Shown piece after piece: positions 41,795 through 51,309 of a stretch of DNA of 64,000 bases; position 1 is the stretch's first letter, and each line of letters begins with the position of its first letter. The position numbers and the translations under genes were made by a program. The stretch is from assembly GCA_050251415.1 (NCBI GenBank), contig JBFWMT010000001.1, positions 24,214 through 88,213 of the forward strand. The letters are read 5' to 3'. The notes below the pieces were generated by a model that searched no databases, had not been told where the DNA came from, and worked only from the letters and a program-made list of their open reading frames with translations. Source of the DNA: UBA8514 sp050251415. GTDB taxonomy: Bacteria; Bacillota; Clostridia; Lachnospirales; Anaerotignaceae.

Positions 41795-42364
41795 TTAAAA
41801 CTTCAGGGCTACGCCCACTGCTGCCGAAATTGCAATATAAAATAACGGATGCTTTTTGTATTTATTTGTTAAAAATACAAGTAACGCAAACCAAATTATC
41901 TGCTTATATCTAAGAACTTCTGATAGAAGTCCACTGATAGCATATGTGTCAAAGTCAAATATTTCCCCGATTATAAGGGTAATAGCAACTGCACCAAGCA
42001 TACCCGATACTGCGGGGCGCAGGGTTGAAAAAAGATTTTGAACCATAACACTTTCAGAAAATTTTTTAAGAAAGTTTGCCACAATTATGATTATAATTAT
42101 TGATGGTGTAATAAGCCCAAGGGTTGCCACCACCGCACCAATAATCCCGTAGTTTTGAAACCCTGCATACGTTGCCATATTTACCCCTATCGGCCCAGGG
42201 GTAGATTCTGATATGGCAATCATATCACCAACCATTTTATCTGTAAACCATGTATATTTATCTGACAGCTTAAAAAGGAATGGAAGCGTTGCCAGTCCTC
42301 CTCCTACAGCGAAAAGCCCTACCTTAAAAAATTCAAAATACAACAGTAGTAATTCACCTATCAT
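41795..42364 (-). CDS. Chromate transporter, second half-size subunit
   Basis: Half-size ChrA family membrane protein, 189 aa, with about six helices. FFKVGLFAVGGGLATLPFL and ESTPGPIGVNMATYAGFQ are the family motifs. It overlaps the other half by four bases (ATGA type), so both are made together as a two-chain transporter. Despite the name, the natural substrate is not known. Confidence 0.85.
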   Translation of the reverse strand: MIGELLLLYFEFFKVGLFAVGGGLATLPFLFKLSDKYTWFTDKMVGDMIAISESTPGPIGVNMATYAGFQNYGIIGAVVATLGLITPSIIIIIIVANFLKKFSESVMVQNLFSTLRPAVSGMLGAVAITLIIGEIFDFDTYAISGLLSEVLRYKQIIWFALLVFLTNKYKKHPLFYIAISAAVGVALKF

Positions 42365-42906
42365 TTTCCCTTCGCCCCCTTTATTGCGGGTAATAAAATA
42401 CCTATTCCTCCACCAATAATAACAATGATTATAGGTGAAACCTTAAGGAATAAGGATGCTATTGAAGCTGATATTCCAACTGCAATGCTAAGCTTATCTT
42501 TAACTGTAGATTTCCACATTTTAATAACGGTGCTTAAAACCATAGCCGCAACAGCAACTCTAACTGCCGCAAATGCATTTTGAACAACTGCCATATCCGC
42601 AAATGTTGTAAGAAAGGTTGCAATTATAGAAATAATTATAAGGCTTGGAGTCACAAGCCCAAGGGTTGCAATTATACCGCCTGATATACCTTTCTTTTTA
42701 TAGCCAATAAAAGTAGCTGTGTTTACAGCAATCACTCCTGGTGTACATTGACCAATCGCATAATAATTTAAAAGTTCATCCTCGGCTACCCATTTTTTTT
42801 TGTCAACCACCTCTGCTTGCAAAATAGGCAGCATTGTAAGCCCACCGCCAAAGGTACAAACGCCTATACGTGCAAAGGTAAAATATAAATCAAATAATAA
42901 ATTCAA
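42361..42906 (-). CDS. Chromate transporter, first half-size subunit
   Basis: Half-size ChrA protein, about 181 aa. FTFARIGVCTFGGGLTMLPI and QCTPGVIAVNTATFIGYK match the same motifs as its partner. I prefer the TTG at 42906, with AGAGGG eight bases upstream; an ATG at 42942 has a poorer site and adds a basic stretch. Confidence 0.82.
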   Translation of the reverse strand: MNLLFDLYFTFARIGVCTFGGGLTMLPILQAEVVDKKKWVAEDELLNYYAIGQCTPGVIAVNTATFIGYKKKGISGGIIATLGLVTPSLIIISIIATFLTTFADMAVVQNAFAAVRVAVAAMVLSTVIKMWKSTVKDKLSIAVGISASIASLFLKVSPIIIVIIGGGIGILLPAIKGAKGK

Positions 42907-42946
42907 ATAAATACGCCCTCTTCTTTGTTTTATGTAAAACATTTAA

Positions 42947-42996
42947 GATAATGACCTATGAATTATGCAAAATAGGCACCTCATAGGTCATTTTAT
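42947..42996. terminator. Hairpin between prfA and the chromate genes
   Basis: AATGACCTATGA pairs with TCATAGGTCATT over 12 bp; the U tract is poor on both strands. Confidence 0.55.
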
Positions 42997-43010
42997 GTTT
43001 AATTTTGCAG

Positions 43011-44084
43011 TTATTCCTCATCCTGACCTTGCATTTTGTTTGCCTGTTCGTTGGTAATAAGTGGGTCAACAAACACGTCTAAATCGCCATTAAGAACCGC
43101 ATCAATTCTATAAACACTAAGTTTTATTCTGTGGTCGGTAACACGCCCATCAGGGAAATTGTATGTTCTTATCTTGTCACTTCTGTCGCCACTGCCAACC
43201 TGTGCTTTTCTTTCTGCTGATATTTCGCTGTCGTGCTTTGCCTGTTCCAACTCGTATAGCCTTGCAAGCAAAACCTTAAGCCCTTTTTCCTTATTTTTCA
43301 GCTGGCTTTTTTCATCCTGACAGCTTACTACAAGACCTGTTGGCACATGAGTTATACGCACTGCTGAATCTGTTGTATTTACACACTGACCACCGTTACC
43401 AGATGCACGGAAAACGTCAATACGCACATCGTTCATATTAAGGTTAACATCGACCTCTTCTGCCTCTGGAAGTACTGCGACAGTTACGGCAGAAGTATGT
43501 ATTCTTCCACCACTTTCTGTCGCAGGCACACGCTGAACCCTATGCCCGCCTCTTTCAAATTTAAGCCTGCTATATGCACCCTGTCCGCTTATCATGAAAG
43601 TGATTTCCTTATACCCTCCAATACCGTTTTCATTGGAGCTTATCATTTCCGTTTTCCATTTTTTACCCTCTGCATAGCGTGCATACATTCTAAAAAGTTC
43701 CGCTGCAAAAAGTGCCGCCTCATCACCGCCAACACCTGCACGTATTTCCATAATAACATTTTTTTCATCATTAGGGTCTCTAGGCAAAAGCAATATCTTT
43801 ATTTCATGTTTAAGTTCTTCAATTTTTGCTTTGTTTTCATTAAGCTCTTCCTTCACCATCTGTTTAAAATCGTCGTCAAGGCTTTCTCCAAGCATTTCTA
43901 TAGCATCTGCAACTGCCTGCTTCGCATCTTTGTACTCTCTGTATTTTTCCACAACAGGCGTAATATCGCTGTACTCTTTCATAAGCTTACGCCACTGCGT
44001 TTGGTCTGCTATAATATCTGGGTCATTAACTCTGTCGCCCAAATCTCTGTATTTCATTTCAAGTTCTTCAATTTTTTCAAACAT
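43011..44084 (-). CDS. prfA: Peptide chain release factor 1
   Basis: Reads UAA and UAG stop codons and releases the peptide. 357 aa. GGQ motif in RASGNGGQCVNTTDS, stop-codon recognition PAT in RVPATESGGR, and QVGSGDRSDKIRTYNFP all fit RF1. ATG at 44084 has GAGG. The prmC stop lies 13 bases upstream, the usual pair, since PrmC methylates the GGQ Gln. Confidence 0.97.
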   Translation of the reverse strand: MFEKIEELEMKYRDLGDRVNDPDIIADQTQWRKLMKEYSDITPVVEKYREYKDAKQAVADAIEMLGESLDDDFKQMVKEELNENKAKIEELKHEIKILLLPRDPNDEKNVIMEIRAGVGGDEAALFAAELFRMYARYAEGKKWKTEMISSNENGIGGYKEITFMISGQGAYSRLKFERGGHRVQRVPATESGGRIHTSAVTVAVLPEAEEVDVNLNMNDVRIDVFRASGNGGQCVNTTDSAVRITHVPTGLVVSCQDEKSQLKNKEKGLKVLLARLYELEQAKHDSEISAERKAQVGSGDRSDKIRTYNFPDGRVTDHRIKLSVYRIDAVLNGDLDVFVDPLITNEQANKMQGQDEE

Positions 44085-44097
44085 TTGTTTACCTCGC

Positions 44098-44958
44098 TTA
44101 CACAATTTTCCCTAATACAACTCTGTCAAGACCCGCAAGGTCTTTTATAACTTCTATTTTCTCAAATCCCTCTGCCTTAAGTAAATTACTAACTGCAACC
44201 CCTTGGTCGTAACCTATTTCAAAAAACATCCATCCCCTTGCAGAAAGATATTTTTTCCCTTGAGGTATTATCTTTTTATAAAAATCTAAACCGTCATCGC
44301 CTCCATCTAAGGCAATCATAGGCTCATAATCCTTTACTTCAGACATAAGACCTTTAATTACGTTTTTCGCTATATAAGGTGGGTTTGACACTATTACATC
44401 AAATTGTCCATAATACTCTTCGCCTAATACCTCAAATAGATTGCTGTTTATAAACTTAATTCTGTCCAAAACTTTGTTTAGTGCCGCATTTTTCTTTGCC
44501 ACTTCAATGGCATCATCACTTATATCCACCGCAATTGCATTGTTTATGCCATAATGCAAAAGGCTTATGAGTATGCACCCACTGCCCGTTCCTATATCCA
44601 TAATACTGTTTATTTCGTTACTTTTTTTATATTCCAGTATCGTTTCCACCAAAATCTCAGTATCTGACCGTGGAATAAGCACCGCTTGTGACACCAAAAA
44701 ATCCAGCCCCATAAACTGGCAACTGCCAATAATATACTGAGTTGGTATTCTTTTGGCTCTTTTATTAACCATATCCCAAAACTCTTCTGCCTCATTGTTA
44801 TTAAGACAGTAATCGTTTTTGGTAAAAAGCTGAACCTTGGTAAATCCTGTTGCTTTCATCATAAAAAGCTTGGCATCTAGTTGATATTCGCCCGCACCTT
44901 CATTTTTAAGTTTCTGGCTTGCCTGCACCAACAAATCCTCTAATTTATTCTGGCTCAT
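44098..44958 (-). CDS. prmC: Release factor glutamine N5-methyltransferase
   Basis: Methylates the GGQ Gln of release factors using SAM. 286 aa; SAM site MDIGTGSGCILISLLHYG, catalytic NPPY in VIVSNPPYIAKNV, N-terminal helical domain. I chose the ATG at 44958, spaced nine bases from GGGAG; TTG at 44964 is too close. It overlaps the DUF1385 gene by 14 bases. Confidence 0.95.
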   Translation of the reverse strand: MSQNKLEDLLVQASQKLKNEGAGEYQLDAKLFMMKATGFTKVQLFTKNDYCLNNNEAEEFWDMVNKRAKRIPTQYIIGSCQFMGLDFLVSQAVLIPRSDTEILVETILEYKKSNEINSIMDIGTGSGCILISLLHYGINNAIAVDISDDAIEVAKKNAALNKVLDRIKFINSNLFEVLGEEYYGQFDVIVSNPPYIAKNVIKGLMSEVKDYEPMIALDGGDDGLDFYKKIIPQGKKYLSARGWMFFEIGYDQGVAVSNLLKAEGFEKIEVIKDLAGLDRVVLGKIV

Positions 44959-45865
44959 CCTCAAGCACTCCCTTCATTGCAGCAATAGCCGCTTCTATTT
45001 GGGAGCCGTCAGGCTCGGCTGTAGTAATCTTTTGCAGACACAGCCCCGGTGCACTAACAATTGGCACAAGTTTGCTTTCGCTTCTGCCTGCCCACTGTAT
45101 AATTTCATAAGAAATGCCAGCTACAAACGGAACAAGTATAATTCTGCTTATAAGCCTTAATACAAGGCTATCTGTACGCACAAAAAAGAAAACAACCATG
45201 CTTATTACCATAACTATCAGTAAAAAGCTAGTGCCGCAACGTTTGTGCAGTCTTGTATGTTTCATTACATTTTCCACAATTAGTTCTTCATCATGTTCAA
45301 AGCAATTTATTGTTTTGTGCTCGGCACCATGGTACTGAAAAACTCTTTTAATTTCATTCATACGTGATATAAGAAATATATAAAGCAAGAATATTGCAAT
45401 TCTTGCCAATCCCTCAACAATACCCAAAGCCCAATTACCAGGAAGATAGCTTTTAAAGAAACTACCAATAACTACTGGCAGCAAGAAAAACACTACCACC
45501 GAAAAAATAAGACTAAGGCAAACACTGAAATAAATAAGATAATCCGCAAGCTTATCACCGCACTTATCCTCAAGCCATTTTTCAAACTTTCCCTTTTCTT
45601 CTTCTTCTGTTTCTTCTTCAAGGCCGGCAAGCTGCGCCGAACGCATTATAATTTTAACGCCCATAATCATAGACTCTATAAAAGCTGCTATTCCTCTGAA
45701 CACAGGAAATTTAAAAATACCAGCCCTGCTAAATACACTGTCAACTTTCTTTTTTTCTACACATATTTCTCCATCAGGCGTGCGCACAGCAAGGGCATAC
45801 ATCTTTTTACCACGCATCATAACGCCCTCAATAACTGCTTGACCGCCTATGTTAGTTCTTCTCAT
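44945..45865 (-). CDS. DUF1385 membrane protein
   Basis: 306 aa. NIGGQAVIEGVMMRG at the N-terminus and FQYHGAEHKTINCFEHDEEL define the family; about four helices follow residue 100. Function unknown; it is regularly found beside rpmE, prmC and prfA in Firmicutes. ATG at 45865 has GGGAGGG, preferred over 45883. Confidence 0.88.
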   Translation of the reverse strand: MRRTNIGGQAVIEGVMMRGKKMYALAVRTPDGEICVEKKKVDSVFSRAGIFKFPVFRGIAAFIESMIMGVKIIMRSAQLAGLEEETEEEEKGKFEKWLEDKCGDKLADYLIYFSVCLSLIFSVVVFFLLPVVIGSFFKSYLPGNWALGIVEGLARIAIFLLYIFLISRMNEIKRVFQYHGAEHKTINCFEHDEELIVENVMKHTRLHKRCGTSFLLIVMVISMVVFFFVRTDSLVLRLISRIILVPFVAGISYEIIQWAGRSESKLVPIVSAPGLCLQKITTAEPDGSQIEAAIAAMKGVLEDEPE

Positions 45866-45965
45866 TATTTCCCTCCCAACCAAATAAAATCAAGCTTTAT
45901 GCCTATTTCAAATGGCACAAACTTACATTGTAAAAGTATTTTTTGCAAATTTTTATGTTTTAAAG

Positions 45966-46004
45966 AAAAAAAAGGGCTGGATAAAATAACATACCCAACC
46001 CCTT
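45966..46004 (-). terminator. Terminator after rpmE
   Basis: AAGGGGTTGGGTA pairs with TATCCAGCCCTT followed by U8 on the minus strand. Confidence 0.85.
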
Positions 46005-46015
46005 CAGCTTTTATT

Positions 46016-46219
46016 TTATTTTCTGCCGTATTTTTTGTTGAATTTTTCAACTCTACCGCCTGCTTCAAGTAAAAGCTTCTGGCTGCCTGTGTAGAATGGA
46101 TGGCATTTTGAGCAAACTTCAACTTTAATTTCGCTTTTTGTTGAACCTGTTACAAACTCATTTCCACAGTTACATTTTACAGGGCACTGATGGTACTCTG
46201 GATGTATTCCTTCTCTCAT
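46016..46219 (-). CDS. rpmE: 50S ribosomal protein L31
   Basis: 67 aa, zinc-binding (C+) type with CPVKCNCGN and VCSKCHPFYTGSQK. ATG at 46219 has AGAGGTG. An upstream in-frame start at 46252 gives a tail foreign to the family. Confidence 0.95.
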   Translation of the reverse strand: MREGIHPEYHQCPVKCNCGNEFVTGSTKSEIKVEVCSKCHPFYTGSQKLLLEAGGRVEKFNKKYGRK

Positions 46220-46332
46220 TTTTTTCACCTCTTCTAATAGTCTGTTGATCAATAATTAATCAATTATTTATAGACAACGTGGACATTATATCACAATATT
46301 ATTCACGTTGCAATAGCTCATGTTTGAAAAAA

Positions 46333-47787
46333 CTAATTATTTCTACCCTTACCACCTGTTTTTAACATAGGAACTGTTTTAACAAATTCTTCATTATCCT
46401 TGGTTTTTTTCATTAATTCAATTAAACTTTCAGCAGTTTCAACTGTAGACGTATTTGCAGTGATGCGCCTTAATACATATACTGCCTCCATCTCCTCTTT
46501 AGTCAGCAGCTTGTCATCACGTCTTGTACCCGACTTATTTACATCAATAGCGGGATAAATGCGTCTTTCGGAAAGTTTTCTGTCCAATACAAGTTCCATA
46601 TTGCCTGTGCCTTTAAATTCCTCAAAAACCACATCGTCCATTTTGCTCCCCGTTTCAACCAAAGCAGTTGCAAGTATTGTAAGGCTTCCGCCGTTTTCAA
46701 TATTTCTTGCAGCACCAAAAAACTTCTTTGGCATATATAACGCTGCTGGGTCAAGACCTCCCGAAAGAGTTCTTCCGCTTGGTGCAGTTGTAAGATTATA
46801 TGCCCTTGCAAGCCTTGTAATGCTATCTAACAAAATAACTAAATCTTTACCCTGCTCAACAAGTCTTTTAGCTCTTTCCAAAACCATTTCCGCAACCCTT
46901 TTGTGGTGCTCTGGTTGTTCGTCAAAGGTAGAGTATACAATTTCAACATTTTCGCCCTCTATAGAACGCTGAATGTCCGTAACCTCCTCGGGTCTTTCAT
47001 CAATTAAAAGCATAATAAGGTTAACATCCGAGTGATTTTTAGTTATGGCATTTGCCATTTGAGATAAAAGAATAGTTTTTCCAACCTTTGGAGGCGCAAC
47101 AATCATACCTCGCTGTCCTTTGCCAATAGGTGAAATAAGGTCAATTATTCGGGTTGAAACTTCACTTTGGGTTGTTTCAAGGGTAAGGCGCTGTGTAGGA
47201 TAAATTGGGGTTAAATCCTCAAAGTTAGGTCTTCTTTTTGCATCTTCAGGGTTATCACCATTTACGCTTTTTACATAAAGAAGCGCATTGAATTTTTCGT
47301 TATCTCTTGATGGCCTTATATTACCTCGTACGCAATCCCCAGTTTTTAGGTTAAAACGTCGTATTTGCGATGGCGAGATATAAATATCACCTACCCCGGG
47401 CAAAAAGTTTTCGGCCCTAAGAAAGCCAAATCCATCAGGCATAACCTCTAATATTCCCTCTTCAATCTTATCGCTTTCAAGGTTCTTTTGCAATTGCCCT
47501 TCTGCTTTAGTTTTTGCTGCTTCGCCACTGCCTTCTTCCAGCTTGTGAACTTGTGTATTGACTGGCTGCAGCTTAACTTCATTGGGTTTATCAATATTTT
47601 TCTTCACGGGTTGTAATTCATGTTGGTGATGGATTTCTTCAACTTCTTTGACAGGTACTGCTTCCACATTTTTTTCTATTTTCTCAATAAGTTCTGCCTT
47701 TTTCAAGGCACTTATGTTTTTTATACCAAGCTTCTTTGCAGTTTCTCTAAGCTCGGCAAGAGTCTTTCCAGATATATTTTCCTGCAT
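46333..47787 (-). CDS. rho: Transcription termination factor Rho
   Basis: Hexameric RNA helicase ending transcription. 484 aa. Rho N-terminal SAP-like domain (residues 1-45), a Lys/Gln/Glu-rich insert (46-110), RNA-binding cold-shock part (PDGFGFLRAENFLPGVGDIY), Walker A VAPPKVGKTILLS, Walker B LVILLDSITRLARAYN and Q/R-loop region. ATG at 47787 has GGAGG. Confidence 0.97.
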   Translation of the reverse strand: MQENISGKTLAELRETAKKLGIKNISALKKAELIEKIEKNVEAVPVKEVEEIHHQHELQPVKKNIDKPNEVKLQPVNTQVHKLEEGSGEAAKTKAEGQLQKNLESDKIEEGILEVMPDGFGFLRAENFLPGVGDIYISPSQIRRFNLKTGDCVRGNIRPSRDNEKFNALLYVKSVNGDNPEDAKRRPNFEDLTPIYPTQRLTLETTQSEVSTRIIDLISPIGKGQRGMIVAPPKVGKTILLSQMANAITKNHSDVNLIMLLIDERPEEVTDIQRSIEGENVEIVYSTFDEQPEHHKRVAEMVLERAKRLVEQGKDLVILLDSITRLARAYNLTTAPSGRTLSGGLDPAALYMPKKFFGAARNIENGGSLTILATALVETGSKMDDVVFEEFKGTGNMELVLDRKLSERRIYPAIDVNKSGTRRDDKLLTKEEMEAVYVLRRITANTSTVETAESLIELMKKTKDNEEFVKTVPMLKTGGKGRNN

Positions 47788-47815
47788 AAAAGCCTCCGTA
47801 TAATCCCATTATTAT

Positions 47816-48919
47816 TTATTGTTTTGGTATTTTTAACACTTCGCCAGGTTTAATTTTGTCGTTCTCCTGTAAATTGTTAAAATCCAGAATTTTTTGATAA
47901 AGCGCACCATTGCCATAAACCTCATCGGCAATTATCCAGTAATTATCACCGTCTTTTACTGTGTATGTATCAAATTCGCCTGTTGGGGTTTGCCCAGCTT
48001 CAGCAATTTTTTCATCAGCATTTGCATCAACCGTGTCTGTTGGCATTGCATCTTCTTCACCACTTTTAAGTTTTCCAACTTCTTCTTCAAGGGTAAGTAC
48101 ATTAAGCTTAAGCTCCTCGTTCTTAGCCTGTATATCTTCATATTCTTCAATTTGTGTTTCAGCCTTATTAAGTTTTCCAGTGAGGGAAATTGTTTTAACA
48201 AAAAGCACTGCAAAAATCAAAACAATAACAATTCCACCAACCATAATAATATTTTTAGCTTTTATTTTCTTTTCATCGTGGTCATACTCATAATTATCGT
48301 TATCACCAAAAAAGCTATCCAATATACTTATCTTATCCTTCACAATTTCGTCGTTATCATCATCAAATATTTTTTTTCTTTCAGGCATCCTTGAGTTCTC
48401 CGTTGTTTCTCTTTCTTCTGCTTCATTAAACGGACTTTCTTTTTTAATACTTGGCCGTGGTGTTTTTTCAACCTTTACAGTTCTTTCAATTTCTTCAAAC
48501 TGAGCTGTTGCTTTTGTAGAGAAGCCTTTTGCATAGCCTTTTTTACGACTTTTGTGCCTAACAAGCTGAACCATATCGTCGTCATCGTCGTCAAGAATAA
48601 CAGCCATAGTTTGGTTAAAATCCGGCTGTTCAACTTCTTCTGTTTGTATCGTCTGCTTTTCTACCATTTCATGCCTTTTAGCTTTAGCTTCACTTTCAGC
48701 ATTAGTGTATTCCTTCTTTGCCTCATCAAGCCTATGCTTTCTTGCTGCGCGTATTTCCTCACGGCTAGACATTGTTGAAAACTCATTGTCTTGCTCATCT
48801 GCTTTCATGGGATGTGTCTTCATCAAAAGATGAACTATTTCCTTAGGGAAATCTTCATAAACACCATTGTCGCCATTTTTTTGAACATTTATATTATTGT
48901 CAATTTTTTCTCCGTCCAT
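47816..48919 (-). CDS. LysM-domain single-pass membrane protein
   Basis: 367 aa. A long charged cytoplasmic N-part (residues 1-215), one membrane helix (IIMVGGIVIVLIFAVLFVKT, about 217-237), a coiled coil (about 240-275), and an extracellular LysM domain at the C-terminus (YTVKDGDNYWIIADEVYGNG to KPGEVLKIPK). LysM binds peptidoglycan. It is first in the rho operon; co-transcription with rho and no ribosomal role suggest a growth-linked cell-wall function (inference). AAAGGAGG lies before the ATG at 48919. Confidence 0.8.
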   Translation of the reverse strand: MDGEKIDNNINVQKNGDNGVYEDFPKEIVHLLMKTHPMKADEQDNEFSTMSSREEIRAARKHRLDEAKKEYTNAESEAKAKRHEMVEKQTIQTEEVEQPDFNQTMAVILDDDDDDMVQLVRHKSRKKGYAKGFSTKATAQFEEIERTVKVEKTPRPSIKKESPFNEAEERETTENSRMPERKKIFDDDNDEIVKDKISILDSFFGDNDNYEYDHDEKKIKAKNIIMVGGIVIVLIFAVLFVKTISLTGKLNKAETQIEEYEDIQAKNEELKLNVLTLEEEVGKLKSGEEDAMPTDTVDANADEKIAEAGQTPTGEFDTYTVKDGDNYWIIADEVYGNGALYQKILDFNNLQENDKIKPGEVLKIPKQ

Positions 48920-49003
48920 ACAGAACCTCCTTTGTGCATCATAAGGGTATAAAAATAAAATAATTAATCAATTTTTTCCACGCATAAATACCCTATCTTA
49001 AGT

Positions 49004-49032
49004 ATTTTACATTCTACACCCAAAAGTGTCAA
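49004..49032 (-). promoter_or_regulatory. Promoter of the LysM-rho operon
   Basis: Minus strand TTGACA at 49032-49027, 17-base spacer, TAAAAT at 49009-49004. Confidence 0.75.
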
Positions 49033-49082
49033 CTAAGTTTAAAATTCTTATGGGCTTTTTAAGCTAATTAGCAATCTTTACA

Positions 49083-49116
49083 TAAAAAATGGCCTTGGAA
49101 CTATTGCCCCAAGGTC
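49083..49116 (-). terminator. Terminator of the five-gene LarA-like operon
   Basis: GACCTTGG pairs with CCAAGGCC and is followed by ATTTTTTATG. Confidence 0.85.
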
Positions 49117-49128
49117 GTTAGTTGTTTT

Positions 49129-50382
49129 TTATACGGTCAGTAACCCGCAATCGTCAAAATCTATTTTAACATCTTCCTCAACAAGGTCCACCTTGTCTTT
49201 AATGTCGTTATAAATGCTTTCCGAAACAAGAACTGTGCCAAGATGAAGTGTATTTTCAATAACCATAACCCTTACTTTAGCTGGGTCAACATTGCCAATG
49301 GTTCTAAAAGCAACATCCACTGCCTCTTTTTCCGTATCAAAATGCACAGGCACTTTACCTCTTTCAAGAAAAGTTGTTGTAACTAAGTTAGAGTACATAG
49401 CCTCATAATCTATAGCGTCCACCAATTTTTTTACAGTGATGTCAGCAAGACCAATGCCTAAAGCATTTCCATAAGAATCCTTGGAAAGTCGAAGTGTAAC
49501 CAACTTTTTAGCACGTGGTGCAACAGGTTCTTTCTCACCAATGATTTTCATTCTGCCAATAGTTTTTGTGTCCATGCCTGTACCGCTGTATTGCTTACCC
49601 ATTTCTTTAACAATAAGTATATCAATATCATCGTAGGGAAGCTTTGGTACTTGTCCATAGCTAATTTTAAGTAATCTGGCATCCTCTTCAATAAAGTTTT
49701 CAGGCTGAACCCCTTGCAATATATAGGTATCGTCCTTTGTGTTTTCCACAATACCAATACCAGCTATAATAGGTGCGTTTTTAATAATAACTTTGGCCGT
49801 TGCTGGTATGGTTTTGCCAAGTCCATTATCATGCATTGCACTTGCACCTTTTTGCTTTCCAAGGCCAACAGATAGCATCTTTACAATACCGCTTTCGTTA
49901 TCGGCAGTAAAGTCTGTATGTGGCTTAACACGGTTAACTACAATAACGCCATCGCTTTCAAATGCAATTTTATCAAAATATACAGGTGTACCAAATTCTG
50001 TATCCTCAAACTGAACAGTTTCCATAGAGGAACGTATTTCACAACCCATAGCCTCTTCACTTATGCCAAATTTTTCAGATACGTGCTTTTGTCCATCAGC
50101 AGTTGCTCCGCCGTGACTTCCCATGGCAGGCACAATAAACGGCTTTGCATTGCAACTTCTTACATAGTCACAAACTGCACGCACTATCACTGCTATATTA
50201 TTAATTCCACGGCTGCCACTGCAAACACCTATTTGTGCATCTGGCTTAATGGTTTCTCTTAAGCCTATTGAATCAAGCTGATTAAAAACTTCCGCTGGAA
50301 TATCTGTTATTTTTTCATCATTCATATGCTGTTTAATTCGGTACATTTTGGGGTACACAGCATTCTCAACTAAATAGCTCAT
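49129..50382 (-). CDS. LarA-family (nickel racemase-like) enzyme
   Basis: 417-aa protein of the lactate-racemase superfamily (DUF2088/PF09861), whose known members use a nickel-pincer cofactor to racemise 2-hydroxy acids. The residues I can map are His90 (PAMGSHGGAT), His155 (VKPHTDFTAD), Lys168 (SGIVKML) and His184 (ASAMHDNGL); their spacing is close to the LarA set His108, His174, Lys184, His200. No larB, larC or larE cofactor genes are in the window. It is the last of five genes with unknown upstream partners. GGAGGTG precedes the ATG at 50382. The substrate is open. Confidence 0.8.
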   Translation of the reverse strand: MSYLVENAVYPKMYRIKQHMNDEKITDIPAEVFNQLDSIGLRETIKPDAQIGVCSGSRGINNIAVIVRAVCDYVRSCNAKPFIVPAMGSHGGATADGQKHVSEKFGISEEAMGCEIRSSMETVQFEDTEFGTPVYFDKIAFESDGVIVVNRVKPHTDFTADNESGIVKMLSVGLGKQKGASAMHDNGLGKTIPATAKVIIKNAPIIAGIGIVENTKDDTYILQGVQPENFIEEDARLLKISYGQVPKLPYDDIDILIVKEMGKQYSGTGMDTKTIGRMKIIGEKEPVAPRAKKLVTLRLSKDSYGNALGIGLADITVKKLVDAIDYEAMYSNLVTTTFLERGKVPVHFDTEKEAVDVAFRTIGNVDPAKVRVMVIENTLHLGTVLVSESIYNDIKDKVDLVEEDVKIDFDDCGLLTV

Positions 50383-50424
50383 TTTGCACCTCCCATAAAA
50401 ATTTAAAGCAATATAAATTTATTG

Positions 50425-50940
50425 TTAAAACCCATATTTTGCCTTAACAGCCTCCATCATTGCCTTGTTTATACCTTCAAGGTCTGTTTCATCCTTAGAA
50501 TATGCTGTTTTAAACGCACCTATGGCCGCTTTTGCTTCATCAAAGGGACCAGGCACATTTATAACAAGGGTATCTCCAATTTTGCCTATTACGAGCTTGC
50601 ACCACATATGTCCATTTTTACCGTACATCTCCTGTGAAAATTTGTTTTCCAAAATCTGCTCTAAGGATGAATGTGTGTAGTCCTTACCCAAGGTATTGCT
50701 GTAGCGATGCCCGCCACCGCTTCCGCCTATCATAACAATAAGGTCACTGCCATTGCTGGCAATGCCTTTTATTTTATCTATTATAAGGTTTTCTTTATCA
50801 ACAACAGGAGCAAGGCGTGCTATCTGTGCACCGCCGTTAATTGCAAGTAGTGTCTGCATAAGCATAGGGCTGTCTGTATCCAGTACAATGCCCACGTTCA
50901 GCTCATCCCCTGTAGGTATTATGGTGGCATTTTTAAACAT
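50425..50940 (-). CDS. MoaB/CinA-like molybdopterin-binding-fold protein
   Basis: 171 aa resembling the MoCF domain (PF00994): TIIPTGDELNVGIVLDTDSP, VVDKENLIIDKIKGIA, SDLIVMIGGSGGGHRYS. Real family members bind or adenylylate molybdopterin; here the usual aspartate-bearing GGxGxxxxD motif is altered (GGSGGGHRYSNTL), so another ligand is likely. The gene overlaps the previous one by eight bases, and AGGAG precedes the ATG at 50940. Confidence 0.65.
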   Translation of the reverse strand: MFKNATIIPTGDELNVGIVLDTDSPMLMQTLLAINGGAQIARLAPVVDKENLIIDKIKGIASNGSDLIVMIGGSGGGHRYSNTLGKDYTHSSLEQILENKFSQEMYGKNGHMWCKLVIGKIGDTLVINVPGPFDEAKAAIGAFKTAYSKDETDLEGINKAMMEAVKAKYGF

Positions 50941-51292
50941 TAAGCCATCGCTCCTTCATACATGTCCCCTCGTGATACTCTGGCAAATTATTAAAGTCCA
51001 CACTTTTTATTTTTTCAACTGAGGAAATCTGGGAAACATCTGAAATTGTAATGCCATCAGCAACGGCAATAGCCTTTATAAGACCATTCTCCTCTTTAAG
51101 CACGTCCTCTTCTTCAATACCATAAACATCCATCTCAATGGACTCGCCTGTAACGCCAATAATACGTACAACACTTTTCAATTTATCAAGTATTATTTTT
51201 TCTAGCTCCTGTATGTTAAGCCCCTTAACCTGTAGGCCAGTTATTTTAATAACAGTTTTGTCCACTTGAACAATTACCTTGTTATCTTCCAT
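50933..51292 (-). CDS. Unrecognised 119-aa protein
   Basis: Short alpha/beta protein starting MEDNKVIVQVDKTVIKITGL, with a middle IIGVTGESIEMDVYGIEEED segment and a C-terminal CMKERWLNV (one Cys). No membrane helix or signal. It is third in the LarA-like operon and probably a subunit of a complex with its neighbours. I cannot assign a family. Confidence 0.75.
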   Translation of the reverse strand: MEDNKVIVQVDKTVIKITGLQVKGLNIQELEKIILDKLKSVVRIIGVTGESIEMDVYGIEEEDVLKEENGLIKAIAVADGITISDVSQISSVEKIKSVDFNNLPEYHEGTCMKERWLNV

Positions 51293-51309
51293 CTCAACAT
51301 CTCCAAACC

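Noticed and set aside
43497..44150. A 217-aa plus-strand frame opposite prfA
   Set aside because: prfA on the minus strand is a certain gene; the opposite frame has Phe/Cys/His-rich, non-protein-like content and no start signal.
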